64,000 bases of DNA from DATAEE01 sp036258175 (GTDB lineage Bacteria > Acidobacteriota > Vicinamibacteria > Vicinamibacterales > 2-12-FULL-66-21): contig DATAEE010000083.1 of assembly GCA_036258175.1 (NCBI GenBank), positions 33,208-97,207 of the forward strand. Reading direction: 5' to 3'. How positions within the stretch are numbered: the first letter of the stretch is position 1; each line of letters opens with the position of its first letter. The notes under the pieces were generated by a model, which worked only from the letters and a program-made list of their open reading frames with translations, had not been told where the DNA came from and ran no database searches. Below, in pieces: positions 9,200 to 18,047 of the stretch. A program made the translations under genes and the position numbers.

Positions 9200-9240
9200 T
9201 ATAGAATCAATCCGCACTCGGCAACGCAGGAGCTTTCCAT
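9200..9240. promoter_or_regulatory. divergent promoter region, dehydratase/asparaginase
   Basis: Only 41 bases separate the two divergent starts. TATAAT reads on the minus strand at 9198-9203 and TATAGA on the plus strand nearby, so both promoters probably share this spot. GGAG at 9229-9232 serves the asparaginase start at 9241. Confidence 0.35.
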
Positions 9241-10383
9241 ATGAAACGCCGTGAGTTCGTTCGAGCAGGCGCCGCCGCCGGCCTCGCCGCGGCCGCGCCG
9301 CGCATGCTTTCCGGTCAGACGCCACCGAGGGAAAAGCCTGCTGCCCCCACGATGCTGACGCCGCGCAGCGTCAAGCCGGTCGTCATCGCCTCGTCGAACG
9401 GCCACCGCTATAAGAACGGCGGCAACCAGACGACGGTCGAACTCGCCTTCACTCAGATGCTCAAAGGCGGCGATCTGCTGGATGCACTGATCGCCGGCGT
9501 GAACATCTGCGAGCTCGATCCGGAAGACACGAGCGTGGGCTACGGCGGCCTGCCGAACGCCGAGGGCATCGTCCAGCTCGATGCGTCGGTCATGCACGGG
9601 CCGAAAAAGCGCGCAGGTGCCGTCGGCGGGCTCGAAGGCGTCCGCACGCCTTCGCTCGTGGCGAAGGCGGTGATGGAGCAGACCGATCACCATCTGATCG
9701 TCGGGAAGGACGCGCAGCGGTTCGCGCGAACTCTCGGATTCAAGATCGAGGACGATTTGAACACCGAACAATCGCGGAAGGCGTGGCTCGAATGGAAACG
9801 CCGGACCGATCCGTCCCACTACCTCGAGCCCGACAAGCGCGAGGCGTTCCGGCGGCGGGTCGAGCTCGAGATGATCGCGGAAGGATGGGTCGACGCGCAC
9901 CATTTCTACGGCACGATCAATTGCGACGGCGTCAGCCCGAAAGGGGAGATCTGCGGCACGACGACGACGAGCGGGCTGGCGTGGAAGATCCCGGGACGCC
10001 TCGGCGACTCACCGATCCTCGGCGCGGGCTTGTACGTCGACGGCGCGGTCGGCGCAGCCGGTTCCACCGGCCGCGGCGAAGCGAATCTCTACGGGTGCTC
10101 GTCGTTCCTGGTCGTCGAGCAGATGCGGCGCGGAATGCATCCCAAGGACGCCGGCATGGAGGCGCTCCGCCGCATCCAGGCGAATACGGTCGAGAAACGA
10201 CTCCTCAACCCCAAGGGTCAGCCGAACTTCAACGTCAACTTCTACGCCGTCAACGCGAAAGGCGAGTACGCCGGCGTTGCGCTGTACGGCGGCGAGAAGT
10301 CCCGCTTCGCCGTGTGCACCGAGAGCGGCGGGCGACTGGATCCGATCGAGGCGCTCCTCGAAGGAGCGGCGACAGACGAATAG
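9241..10383 (+). CDS. exported N4-(beta-N-acetylglucosaminyl)-L-asparaginase-like enzyme
   Basis: An Ntn-hydrolase of the isoaspartyl peptidase/glycosylasparaginase family, 380 residues. A twin-arginine-type leader (MKRREFVRAGAAAGLAAAAP) indicates export in folded form. Family marks include TSVGYGGLPNAEG, the HHFYGTINCDG block whose Thr is the expected self-cleavage nucleophile (HDTIG in well-studied members, here YGTIN), and GDSPILGAGLYVDGAVGAAGSTGRGE. The change from HDTIG to YGTIN means autoprocessing should not be taken for granted. It likely acts on asparagine-linked glycan or isoaspartyl substrates in the periplasm. It is followed by a large inverted repeat that separates it from the convergent P1 peptidase. 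Confidence 0.87.
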   Translation: MKRREFVRAGAAAGLAAAAPRMLSGQTPPREKPAAPTMLTPRSVKPVVIASSNGHRYKNGGNQTTVELAFTQMLKGGDLLDALIAGVNICELDPEDTSVGYGGLPNAEGIVQLDASVMHGPKKRAGAVGGLEGVRTPSLVAKAVMEQTDHHLIVGKDAQRFARTLGFKIEDDLNTEQSRKAWLEWKRRTDPSHYLEPDKREAFRRRVELEMIAEGWVDAHHFYGTINCDGVSPKGEICGTTTTSGLAWKIPGRLGDSPILGAGLYVDGAVGAAGSTGRGEANLYGCSSFLVVEQMRRGMHPKDAGMEALRRIQANTVEKRLLNPKGQPNFNVNFYAVNAKGEYAGVALYGGEKSRFAVCTESGGRLDPIEALLEGAATDE

Positions 10384-10448
10384 CCCATTGCTGATTGCTG
10401 ACTGTGGAATGCTGATTGATCAATCAGCATTCAGCAATCGACAATGGG
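10384..10448. repeat. 65-bp imperfect inverted repeat between convergent genes
   Basis: The ends are CCCATTG and CAATGGG. The centre, 10408-10431, is a perfect 24-bp palindrome around TGATCA. The left arm contains CTGATTGCTGA, the same 7-base unit (gattgct) found tandemly inside the gene at 60370-60399. It exactly fills the space between the stop codons of two convergent genes, so it may act as a bidirectional terminator as well as being a dispersed repeat. Confidence 0.75.
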
Positions 10449-11585
10449 TTATTGCCCTCGTCCGTACTTCTTCAGTACTTCCCTGACTCGATCGATCGGA
10501 ATCGCTTCAACCGTGGTTCCATTGCCCGTGACGGTCGTCGCGCGAAGGAGCGAGTTGTACACTGCTTCCTCCGTCGCCTCGAGCGCAGCCTGAAAGAGCG
10601 GCGAGAGCGCGTCGGTGGGCAGAGGCGGGCCGGTTCGCGCGGTTGAGAACGCGATCGCGAAGTCGCCGCTGCCGTTCGAGTACGACGAGCCGGTTCGTGC
10701 CAGACCGAAAAGCGCCCTTGCCGCCAGCCGCTTGAGATCCCGCGCGGTCAGCGGCGCGTCGGTTGCGACGACGATCATGCACGATCCGTCAGGGCTCGGG
10801 GCCTGGGCCTTGGGGCCTCGGGCCTCGGGATTCTGAGCCTGTGGCTCGCGAAACGCGTAGCGTCCGAGCTCCTTTCCGACCGGCGCGCCGTCGATCGTCA
10901 ACACGCCTCCGTAGTTCGACTGCACCAGCACGCCGAGCGTGTGCCCCTGATATCGTGCCGGCAGGCGGCGCGAGGCAGTGCCGATGCCGCCTTTCCAGCC
11001 AAACGCCTGCGTTCCCGCGCCCGCGCCGATGCTGCCTTCGGCGACCGGTCCGTCGGTGGCATCACGAATCGCCGCGAGCACGTGCTCGCGCCGAACGTGA
11101 AAGCCACGAATGTCATTCAGGCCGCCATCGTTGGTCTCGCCGACGAGCGCATTCACGCTGCGGACCTCCTCATTCCCCGGTTGACCGATCGTCCACGCGA
11201 CGACTGACTCGACGGCCGTACCGACACTGAGCGTGTTCGTCAGGATGATTGGCGTTTCAATCGTTCCCAGCTCGTCCACCTGTGTCGAACCGGCGAGTTT
11301 GCCGAATGCGTTGCCGACGAAGACCGCGCCCGCGACCTTGTCACGGAAGAGATTCCCGGCATGGGGCAGGATCGCGGTGACGCCCGTGCGCACACGGCTT
11401 GCATCGACGATGGTCGCGTGACCGACGCGGACGCCGGCAACATCCGTAATCGCGTCATGGGGGCCCGGCTCGAACACCCCTGGCCGGATTCCGAGATCCC
11501 GCGCGCGGGGCCGTTCGGCCTGGCGCGCATGAACCAGGGCTGTACCGACCAGAAACACGCCTGCGACCCGGAAGATTGTTTTCAT
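10449..11585 (-). CDS. exported P1-family (DmpA/BapA-like) peptidase
   Basis: 378 residues from the ATG at 11585; a signal peptide (MKTIFRVAGVFLVGTALVHA) precedes ARDLGIRPGVFEPGPHDAITDV. P1 enzymes are self-cleaving beta-aminopeptidases or L-aminopeptidases of the Ntn-like DmpA fold. Motifs: GVRVGHATI, NALVGETNDGGLND, and GSCMIVVATDAPL, in which the Ser of DGS aligns with the autoprocessing nucleophile of DmpA. Immediately before that Ser lies a low-complexity insert (FREPQAQNPEARGPKAQ) encoded by a short GC-rich repeat. The longer frame upstream of 11585 is not needed. Confidence 0.88.
   Translation of the reverse strand: MKTIFRVAGVFLVGTALVHARQAERPRARDLGIRPGVFEPGPHDAITDVAGVRVGHATIVDASRVRTGVTAILPHAGNLFRDKVAGAVFVGNAFGKLAGSTQVDELGTIETPIILTNTLSVGTAVESVVAWTIGQPGNEEVRSVNALVGETNDGGLNDIRGFHVRREHVLAAIRDATDGPVAEGSIGAGAGTQAFGWKGGIGTASRRLPARYQGHTLGVLVQSNYGGVLTIDGAPVGKELGRYAFREPQAQNPEARGPKAQAPSPDGSCMIVVATDAPLTARDLKRLAARALFGLARTGSSYSNGSGDFAIAFSTARTGPPLPTDALSPLFQAALEATEEAVYNSLLRATTVTGNGTTVEAIPIDRVREVLKKYGRGQ
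10791..10845. repeat. in-frame ggcctcggg microrepeat within P1 peptidase
   Basis: Four to five imperfect copies of a ggcct(c/t)ggg-like unit. They encode a Pro/Gln/Ala-rich stretch directly upstream of the expected self-cleavage serine of the P1 peptidase, at the end of the alpha chain. Confidence 0.6.
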
Positions 11586-11636
11586 AGACCGGAGATAGTA
11601 GCCTCGCCGCGCGTAGGAGAAAAAAGGAGACTCGCC

Positions 11637-14486
11637 ATGCGCCGCCGCCACCTCCGCTGGTCCATCGCGTTCGTCGCCCTGACGCTGACGTGGACGGCCC
11701 CGGCCGCCATGCAGACCGGCGCCAAACGTCCTATCACCCACGACGTCTACGACTCCTGGCGGGCGATACAGGACTCGACACTGTCACGCGACGGCGTGTG
11801 GCTGGTTTACGTGCTCGCGCCACAGGACGGCGACGGGGAGCTGGTCATGCGGAACGTTCGCACGGGTGCCGAGCGCCGGCACGCCCGCGGCCGTGAACCC
11901 GTCGTCACCGCGGACGGCCGGTTCGTCATCTTCGCGGTGGCACCGCTCGATACGGAGCTGGACAAAGCAAAGAAGGAAAAGAAGAAGCCCGAAGAGCAGC
12001 CGAAGGCGGGCGTTGGGATGGTGAACCTGGAGAGCGGCGATGTGTTCACCGCCGACCGAGTGAAGAGCTTCAAGGTCCCCGAGGAATCGTCCCGGTACGT
12101 CGCGTGGCTCCACGAACCGCCGGCCGCACCGCGCAAGGACGACCAGAAAGACAGAGCCAGCTCCTCAGAGCAGGAAAAAGACAAAGCTGAGAAGAAAAAC
12201 GAACCTGGCACCGACCTCGTCATTCGTGACCTCACGACGGGTACGAACAACACGGTGAGCGGTGTCACCGATTACGCCTGGGCCAGAGACGGATCCCTCA
12301 TCGCCTACACAGTGTCGACGGTGTCGGAGAAGGATGGCGTGTACGTCCAGCCACCCGCCGGGTCGCAGCGTGCGCTGTTGACCGGCAAAGGACGCTACAA
12401 GGGATTGGCGATCGATCAGGCGGGCCGGCAGATCGCCTTCGTCAGCGATCGTGACGAGCACAACGGCCCTGCGCCGCGGTTCGATTTGTTTCTCGCGTCC
12501 AGTAGTGGCAGCGCGGAGAAAATTGTAGGTTCGACGACGGGCGGGATGCCGCCGGGCTTCTCCGTGAGCGAGCACGGACGTGTCGTGTTTTCGAAGGATG
12601 GCTCGCGATTGTTCTTCGGCACCGCCCCTGCGCCGAAACCCGAGCCGTCGAAAGACGCGCCCGAGCCCCTCAAAGTCGACTTGTGGCACTGGAAGGATCC
12701 GTTTCTCCAGACAGTGCAGAAGGTTCGTGCGGAATCAGACAAGAAGGAAAACTTTGTAGCCGTTGCGCTCCTCAGCGCGAAGGGCACCACGCCGAGGCTG
12801 ACAAAGATGATTCAGCTCGGGTCGGAAGAAATCCCCGACGTCACGGTCGGCGAGGGTTCGGAGACACTCTTCGGCAGATCGGACCTGCCATACCGCCAGC
12901 TCACCTCGTGGGACGGCGAGTACAACGACTATTACGTCTTCAACCTGCCTGACGGTTCGAAGAAGCGCCTGGTCCAGAAGTCCGGATTTGACGCCCGGCT
13001 TTCGCCAGGCGGCGGATATGTCCTCTACTACACCGACGATAACGATGGCTGGCACTCGGTCCGTTTGTCGGACGGCAAAGACGTCAACCTGACTGGACGT
13101 CTCGGCGTGCCATTCGTAGAGGAGGACTGGGACACGCCAGCGTCTCCAGCACCGTACGGTGTCGCAGGATGGACGGAAGGCGATCGCAGCGTACTGATTT
13201 ACGACCGCTACGACGTGTGGGAGCTGAAACCGGACGGCTCCGGCGCACGCATGGTCACCGGCGGAGTCGGCCGCGGACAGAAGATCGTCTTCCGATATCA
13301 GCGTCAGGATGCACGCGGCGAGTCCGAGCCGTTCATCAAGACCAGCGAGCCGGTGCTGTTGACGGCCACCGACGATCGAACGAAGGACAGCGGTCTCTAT
13401 CGCGCATCATGGGACGGACAATTGACCCGGCTGATGATGGTTCCCGCGGCCGTCGCGAACGTGCGCAAGGCGAAGGACGCGGACGTCTACGTCTTTACGC
13501 AGTCACGATTCGATGTCTTTCCTGATCTCTGGGTCAGTGACGGCTCCTTCAGCGCGCCGAAAAAGATCTCCGACGCCAATCCGCAGCAGGCGCAGTTCCG
13601 CTGGGGCAAGGCCGAGCTGATGAACTATGTCAACGCCGACGGCAAGCCGCTGCGCGCGACGCTGATCAAGCCGGACGACTTCGATCCGACGAAGAAGTAC
13701 CCGCTGATGGTCTACATTTACGAGCAGCTGACACAGAACCTCCACTCGTACGCTGCACCGGCGCCGAGCCACAGGATCAACCCGACGCGGTACGCCAGTA
13801 ACGGCTACGTGATCCTGATGCCGGACATCGTGTACGACACGGGCTACCCAGGCGAGAGCGCAGAAAAGTGCGTAGTGCCGGCAGTGCACACCGTTGTCAC
13901 CATGGGGTTCATCGATCCGGCGCGGATCGGCATTCAGGGCCACAGCTGGGGCGGGTATCAGATCACCCATCTCATCACCCGCACGAACATGTTTCGCGCG
14001 GTCGAAGCAGGCGCCTCCGTCTCGAACATGATCAGCGCCTACGGCGGAATCCGATGGGAGACCGGACGGTCGCGCGCCTTCCAGTACGAGAAAACGCAGA
14101 GCCGCATCGGCGCGCCGCCCTGGAGCCGGCCGCTGCAGTTCATCGAGAACTCACCAATCTTCTGGGTGGAGAAAGTGCAGACCCCCTACCTCACGATGCA
14201 CAACGATGAAGACGGCGCGGTGCCCTGGTACCAGGGGATCGAGTTCTTCTCAGCGCTGCGCCGTCTCGGGAAGGAGGCCTATCTCTTCAACTACAACGGC
14301 GAGAAACACGGCCTCACGCAGCGCGAGACGCAGAAACACTTCACCGTTCACATGGCCGAATTCTTCGACTACTACCTGCTCGGTCAGCCACGTCCCGAGT
14401 GGATGGACAAGGGCGTCCGCTATCTGGATCGGGGCACGCGCGATCTCTCGGCGATCTATCGCACGGCGACGGAAGACAAGGATTAA
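11637..14486 (+). CDS. exported S9-family prolyl oligopeptidase
   Basis: 949 residues from the ATG at 11637, set by AAGGAGA at 11624-11630; upstream in-frame codons overlap the divergent peptidase and are not used. A signal peptide (LRWSIAFVALTLTWTAPAAM) leads to a seven-bladed propeller region (about 40-650) interrupted by a Lys/Glu-rich insert near 110-190. The alpha/beta-hydrolase domain follows: GHSWGGYQ with the catalytic Ser near residue 770, Asp in HNDEDGAVPW near 860, and His in NGEKHGLTQ near 890. It probably degrades proline-containing peptides in the periplasm. It overlaps the convergent diguanylate cyclase by four bases. Confidence 0.93.
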   Translation: MRRRHLRWSIAFVALTLTWTAPAAMQTGAKRPITHDVYDSWRAIQDSTLSRDGVWLVYVLAPQDGDGELVMRNVRTGAERRHARGREPVVTADGRFVIFAVAPLDTELDKAKKEKKKPEEQPKAGVGMVNLESGDVFTADRVKSFKVPEESSRYVAWLHEPPAAPRKDDQKDRASSSEQEKDKAEKKNEPGTDLVIRDLTTGTNNTVSGVTDYAWARDGSLIAYTVSTVSEKDGVYVQPPAGSQRALLTGKGRYKGLAIDQAGRQIAFVSDRDEHNGPAPRFDLFLASSSGSAEKIVGSTTGGMPPGFSVSEHGRVVFSKDGSRLFFGTAPAPKPEPSKDAPEPLKVDLWHWKDPFLQTVQKVRAESDKKENFVAVALLSAKGTTPRLTKMIQLGSEEIPDVTVGEGSETLFGRSDLPYRQLTSWDGEYNDYYVFNLPDGSKKRLVQKSGFDARLSPGGGYVLYYTDDNDGWHSVRLSDGKDVNLTGRLGVPFVEEDWDTPASPAPYGVAGWTEGDRSVLIYDRYDVWELKPDGSGARMVTGGVGRGQKIVFRYQRQDARGESEPFIKTSEPVLLTATDDRTKDSGLYRASWDGQLTRLMMVPAAVANVRKAKDADVYVFTQSRFDVFPDLWVSDGSFSAPKKISDANPQQAQFRWGKAELMNYVNADGKPLRATLIKPDDFDPTKKYPLMVYIYEQLTQNLHSYAAPAPSHRINPTRYASNGYVILMPDIVYDTGYPGESAEKCVVPAVHTVVTMGFIDPARIGIQGHSWGGYQITHLITRTNMFRAVEAGASVSNMISAYGGIRWETGRSRAFQYEKTQSRIGAPPWSRPLQFIENSPIFWVEKVQTPYLTMHNDEDGAVPWYQGIEFFSALRRLGKEAYLFNYNGEKHGLTQRETQKHFTVHMAEFFDYYLLGQPRPEWMDKGVRYLDRGTRDLSAIYRTATEDKD

Positions 14487-15439
14487 CGCTTAACGAGCGA
14501 CTCGGAGGGTCTGGGCTCGTTGCGGGATGGGCCGGCGCCGCTGCGCTTCACGCGGTACAGCGCCTCGTCCGCGCGAGCCAGGAGGTCGTCGATCGTGCGC
14601 GGTTTGCGCACGGGCTGGCGCGCGGTTCCGACGCTCAGCGATAACGTGTAGGCTGCCTCTTCGCGGGCGTTGCGCGCCTCGATCTGCCGCAGGAGCCTCG
14701 CGCGCAGCGCCTCCTCGAGGCTCTCATCCGCGTCCACGACGACGACGGCAAACTCGTCTCCGCCGAGCCGCGCGATGATATCCACATCGCGGAACGTCGC
14801 CGTCAGCACCTGCGCGGTCGCGATCAGCGCTCGATCGCCTTCGGCGTGGCCAAACCGGTCATTGATTTGCTTCAGCCCGTCCAGGTCCGCCAGGACGACG
14901 ACCAACCCCTGGCCGCGGCGGCGCGACAGCTTCAGCTGGCGCTCCGCGAGCGTAAAGAAACCGCGCCGGTTGTTCAGGCCCGTGAGCTCGTCGGTGAGCG
15001 ACAGATTGACCAGCTCGCGCTGCAGCTGGTGTCGGTCGATTGCGTACCGAATCGATCGCGCCAGCATCCGCGGGTCGATCTCATCTTTGATGAGGTAATC
15101 CTGCGCCCCGGACTGCAGTGACTGCGCTGCGAGCCGCTCGTCCGCGGTGCTCGTCACTACGACAATCGGCACGTCCGGTGCTTCGGCTCGCACCGCGTGT
15201 ACGGTCGCGATCCCCTGACTGTCGGGAAGGGAAAGGTCGAGGAGGACGAGGTCGACACCGCCCTGACCGAGCCGCGCCAGCCCGGCCGAGAGTCGCATCG
15301 CCGTGACAACTCTGTAATCGGCTTCGGCGACGCGCGCCGCGTCTGCCAGAACCAGTTCGGCCAGACGCAGATACCCTGCGTCGTCTTCGACGAGCAGAAT
15401 CGTAAGCGGGGCGGAAGTGATGCTTCTGTCGAGAGGCAC
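14483..15439 (-). CDS. response regulator with GGDEF diguanylate cyclase domain
   Basis: 318 residues. The receiver domain spans about 10-130: acidic pair VEDD, phosphoacceptor Asp in LVLLDLSLP, Thr/Ser in VTSTAD, and Lys in IKDEID. A GGDEF domain at about 145-305 has TDELTGLNNRRGFF, the intact LGGDEFA active loop and ALYRVKRSG, so it should make cyclic di-GMP. I see no RxxD inhibitory site just upstream of GGDEF (the residues are DIIARLGGDEF), so product inhibition is doubtful. No sensor kinase is next to it. Confidence 0.93.
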   Translation of the reverse strand: MPLDRSITSAPLTILLVEDDAGYLRLAELVLADAARVAEADYRVVTAMRLSAGLARLGQGGVDLVLLDLSLPDSQGIATVHAVRAEAPDVPIVVVTSTADERLAAQSLQSGAQDYLIKDEIDPRMLARSIRYAIDRHQLQRELVNLSLTDELTGLNNRRGFFTLAERQLKLSRRRGQGLVVVLADLDGLKQINDRFGHAEGDRALIATAQVLTATFRDVDIIARLGGDEFAVVVVDADESLEEALRARLLRQIEARNAREEAAYTLSLSVGTARQPVRKPRTIDDLLARADEALYRVKRSGAGPSRNEPRPSESLVKR

Positions 15440-15494
15440 GTTCAGCCGCTCCGATCGTCCTGCCCAGCGGGACGGGATCGATTATAACCGGCGG

Positions 15495-17534
15495 TCACCA
15501 GCTGGGCCACGACTGCTCCCATCCGATTGTCAGCGCGGCGCGGCCGTCTCGCAGGCCGCGCGCGACGTCGACCGCAATCGCTCCGCCGTCAGCTGGGCCG
15601 CGAAGCCGGACGCCAAATCCGGCGTCAACGTGCAGCCGCTCATCGCCCGACAGCGATCGCCACGCACGCGCGCTGTCCATGAACATCACGCCGTCGAGGC
15701 GCATCAGCATGCGCGAGAGGAGTGTTCGACTGACTTCCACGCTCGCATGCGCCAGACGCTGACCGAAGACATCACCGGTGATGACGCCATCCTCGAGCAA
15801 CGGATGGGCGCGGAGCCGCGGCGAGCGGGCGTGACCCGCACCGGCGCCAGGCCACAGATCGAACGGCGCGCGAGCGGTCGCAGCTTCGAAACCGGCGCGC
15901 GCGCGTAACAAGAAGGACTCCGTCCGCCCCGTACGTGATGCGATGAGTACCCGGCCGGCGCCAAATCCTGCGGCCGCCGGCCAGAGCGAACCCTCGACAC
16001 GCGCGGCAACTGCGTCGTCGAAGAGACGCTGTTCAACGGCGCCGTCGACGAACGCGGACGCCGTCCGGCCCGACCATCGATCCACGCCCGTTCCCGCTTC
16101 AACGCGCGTCGCCCCCGTCAGCCAGTCCGCAAATCGGATGCCCACATGGCGCCGCTCGTCGACAACCATCGTCGAATCGCCGAGCGCGTACGGCTGGCGC
16201 GACCAGCCGCCTTCGATCGTCCAGAGTCCCGTTACGCCGAACAACGACGGCGCCTCGGCGCTCAACGTGACCGCAGGACGGTTGTCCCAGAATCGCCATG
16301 CGGCGTTGAAGCGCTCGCCGCCAGGCGTCAGGCCGGTCACGCTCGCAGCGATCTCGCGTTCCACCGCTGCGCGAGCCGCCTGCCGCAGGACTGCGAGCCT
16401 CGACGGTCGAAGCGGCCGCTCGACGATGGCGACGTCGACGTCCGCGAGACCATTGGCCGCGGGTGTGTAGCTCACGCGCGACGCGCTCGCCGAAGGCAGC
16501 GCCGCGATCCGCCGGCGCGCACGAGCGAGCGACGCGGGCGTCAGAACGGTGCCGGCTTCGACATCAACGAGGTTCTCGACGACGCGGTGACTCGTATTCT
16601 CCAGGCCCGCAACTCGAACAAGATCCAGGCGAGGCTCGTCGAGCCGGTTCCAGGCCTCGAGCGCGCCCGACGCGTCCCCTTCGACGAACCGGCTCGACGC
16701 CAGAACACGCCAGGCGTGATCGGACTCCGGCGCCAGTTCCACGGCGCGCGCTGCGAACGTCCCGGCTTCGTCCCATTTCTGATCGAGGAACCGTACCCCG
16801 GCGAGCTCGAGGTTCGCGTCAGCCGATGCGGGACAGAGCGCGACGGCCGCTTCGAGCGTCTGCGCAGCGGCAATGCGATCGCCGGCGCGGACAAGCCGGA
16901 CGCCTTCCGTCACGAGCGATGCGCACGCAGAGTCGGACGGCGACTGCGCACCAGGCTGGGCCTGCGCACCAGGCACCGACCCGGCACCAGGCACCCGTTC
17001 CGCACCAGGCACCCGGCACGAGGCACAAGGCACCGGAACGATCGCCCAGCGTCCCGTGCCGGACCACGCGCGATCGAATTCTGTCCGCGCGATCGTCCGT
17101 AGCGGTGCGCGCGCAGGATCGTGATAGATAATTCGCTCCGCGGTCGAGCCGACGATCACGACGTAGTGATAGCGGCCCGGCTGGTCTTCGATCATCGCCA
17201 CTACGGGACGGCCGCGCGCAATCTGGCGCGCGAGCCCGTCGGTGTCAGAGATCTCGAGAGTAATCAGCTGCAGGCCGCGCGTTCGCAACTCGCCGGTGAG
17301 CGCCGACTGGCGGATTCCTCCCGCGTCGTCGTCCACGAGACCGGCGAAATCCTCGGCCCTGACGCCACGCGCGCCCCAGTACCGAAGAACCATCGCCGCG
17401 GCCGCACCGCCGCAGAGGCGCTCGGACTGCGAGACGAATGGAACGTCGAGCAGGCCAGCCGCGGACACGAGCGAGGGCACGGCGAGCGCAAGTAGCATCG
17501 TGCCCATCCGCGTCCCCGCCCGTCGAGCGCTCAT
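15495..17534 (-). CDS. C39-like cysteine protease / TPR / POTRA / Omp85-like barrel fusion
   Basis: 679 residues from the ATG at 17534, which has AGGAG six bases upstream; the TTG at 17540 abuts that site. Order of parts: signal peptide (1-26); C39/papain-like domain with complete triad (Cys about 41 in RLCGGAAAAM, His about 123 in RYHYVVIVG, Asp about 139 in IYHDPAR); a repeat-coded linker VPGAERVPGAGSVPGAQ (about 170-195); TPR-like helices (200-300); one POTRA-like domain (300-375); and a beta-barrel-like C-terminus with LDGVMFMDSARAW and AVDVARGLRDGRAAL, resembling the last strands of BamA/TamA-type surface antigens. The first half resembles PA2778-family peptidases, which normally stop after the TPRs. 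It lies directly downstream of a PA2779-like gene. The fusion suggests an outer-membrane-tethered protease or a secretion pore with its own peptidase. Confidence 0.8.
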   Translation of the reverse strand: MSARRAGTRMGTMLLALAVPSLVSAAGLLDVPFVSQSERLCGGAAAAMVLRYWGARGVRAEDFAGLVDDDAGGIRQSALTGELRTRGLQLITLEISDTDGLARQIARGRPVVAMIEDQPGRYHYVVIVGSTAERIIYHDPARAPLRTIARTEFDRAWSGTGRWAIVPVPCASCRVPGAERVPGAGSVPGAQAQPGAQSPSDSACASLVTEGVRLVRAGDRIAAAQTLEAAVALCPASADANLELAGVRFLDQKWDEAGTFAARAVELAPESDHAWRVLASSRFVEGDASGALEAWNRLDEPRLDLVRVAGLENTSHRVVENLVDVEAGTVLTPASLARARRRIAALPSASASRVSYTPAANGLADVDVAIVERPLRPSRLAVLRQAARAAVEREIAASVTGLTPGGERFNAAWRFWDNRPAVTLSAEAPSLFGVTGLWTIEGGWSRQPYALGDSTMVVDERRHVGIRFADWLTGATRVEAGTGVDRWSGRTASAFVDGAVEQRLFDDAVAARVEGSLWPAAAGFGAGRVLIASRTGRTESFLLRARAGFEAATARAPFDLWPGAGAGHARSPRLRAHPLLEDGVITGDVFGQRLAHASVEVSRTLLSRMLMRLDGVMFMDSARAWRSLSGDERLHVDAGFGVRLRGPADGGAIAVDVARGLRDGRAALTIGWEQSWPSW
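16946..17036. repeat. ggcaccagg microrepeat coding the C39-TPR linker
   Basis: Six or so degenerate copies of a caccaggcac(c)cg-like unit. They lie wholly in the linker between the protease and TPR parts and preserve the reading frame (VPGA repeats on the coding strand). Confidence 0.65.
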
Positions 17535-17558
17535 TCCCAATCTCCTGTGAACCAGAGG

Positions 17559-17954
17559 TCAGTCAGCCAGCAGGATGATCACGATGACGATCAAGAGAAT
17601 GATGATGATCGTCGTTGCGGTGATCACGACGGTGGTTGCACCACCCGCAAGATCCTGTTCGATCTGCGACGCGTACTGGGCTGCCTGTGCGAGCTCGGCG
17701 CCGTCGAGCAGGCGCACCGCGGAGTCGGCCCGCGTCAGGTCGACGCCCAGCCTCGCGGCGACGTCTTTCACTTCCTGCCGCGCGAGGACGCGGCGGACCG
17801 TCGCGCGATCCGCTTCCGCGCGCGCCGCGGCCGCGGCCACCGCCTGATCGAGCGTGGCGCGATCGGCGACGTGGGTCTGCTGCTGGGCGCCGGCAGATGG
17901 TGCAATCAGCCAGAGCGACAGGAACACCGCCAGCGTCTTTCGAACGATCTGCAT
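17559..17954 (-). CDS. PA2779-family small membrane protein
   Basis: 131 residues from ATG 17954: signal peptide (MQIVRKTLAVFLSLWLIAPSAGA), a charged alpha-helical middle with VRRVLARQEVKDVAARLGVD and VRLLDGAELAQAAQ, then a very hydrophobic Ile/Val/Leu C-terminal helix ending LLAD. This order (R..L.R.EV...L..LGV...A..RV..L...EL followed by a membrane anchor) is that of PA2779-family proteins, which sit next to PA2778-type C39 peptidases. It ends 25 bases before the start of the C39 fusion gene. It may be the substrate, chaperone or anchor of that protease; this is inference. Confidence 0.75.
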   Translation of the reverse strand: MQIVRKTLAVFLSLWLIAPSAGAQQQTHVADRATLDQAVAAAAARAEADRATVRRVLARQEVKDVAARLGVDLTRADSAVRLLDGAELAQAAQYASQIEQDLAGGATTVVITATTIIIILLIVIVIILLAD

Positions 17955-18047
17955 GTGCAAGCCTCCAGAAACAAGCACCCGGAGGTCGATTCCGGGCGCG
18001 GCGGAAATAAGCATATTTCGTGCCCGGCTGATCTATGCTGTGCAGCC
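17955..18047. promoter_or_regulatory. divergent intergenic region
   Basis: 93 bases between the PA2779-like gene (minus) and the amidohydrolase (plus). gcatatttcg at 18011-18020 is the only AT-rich element and may supply -10 sequence. No operator was recognised. Confidence 0.25.
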
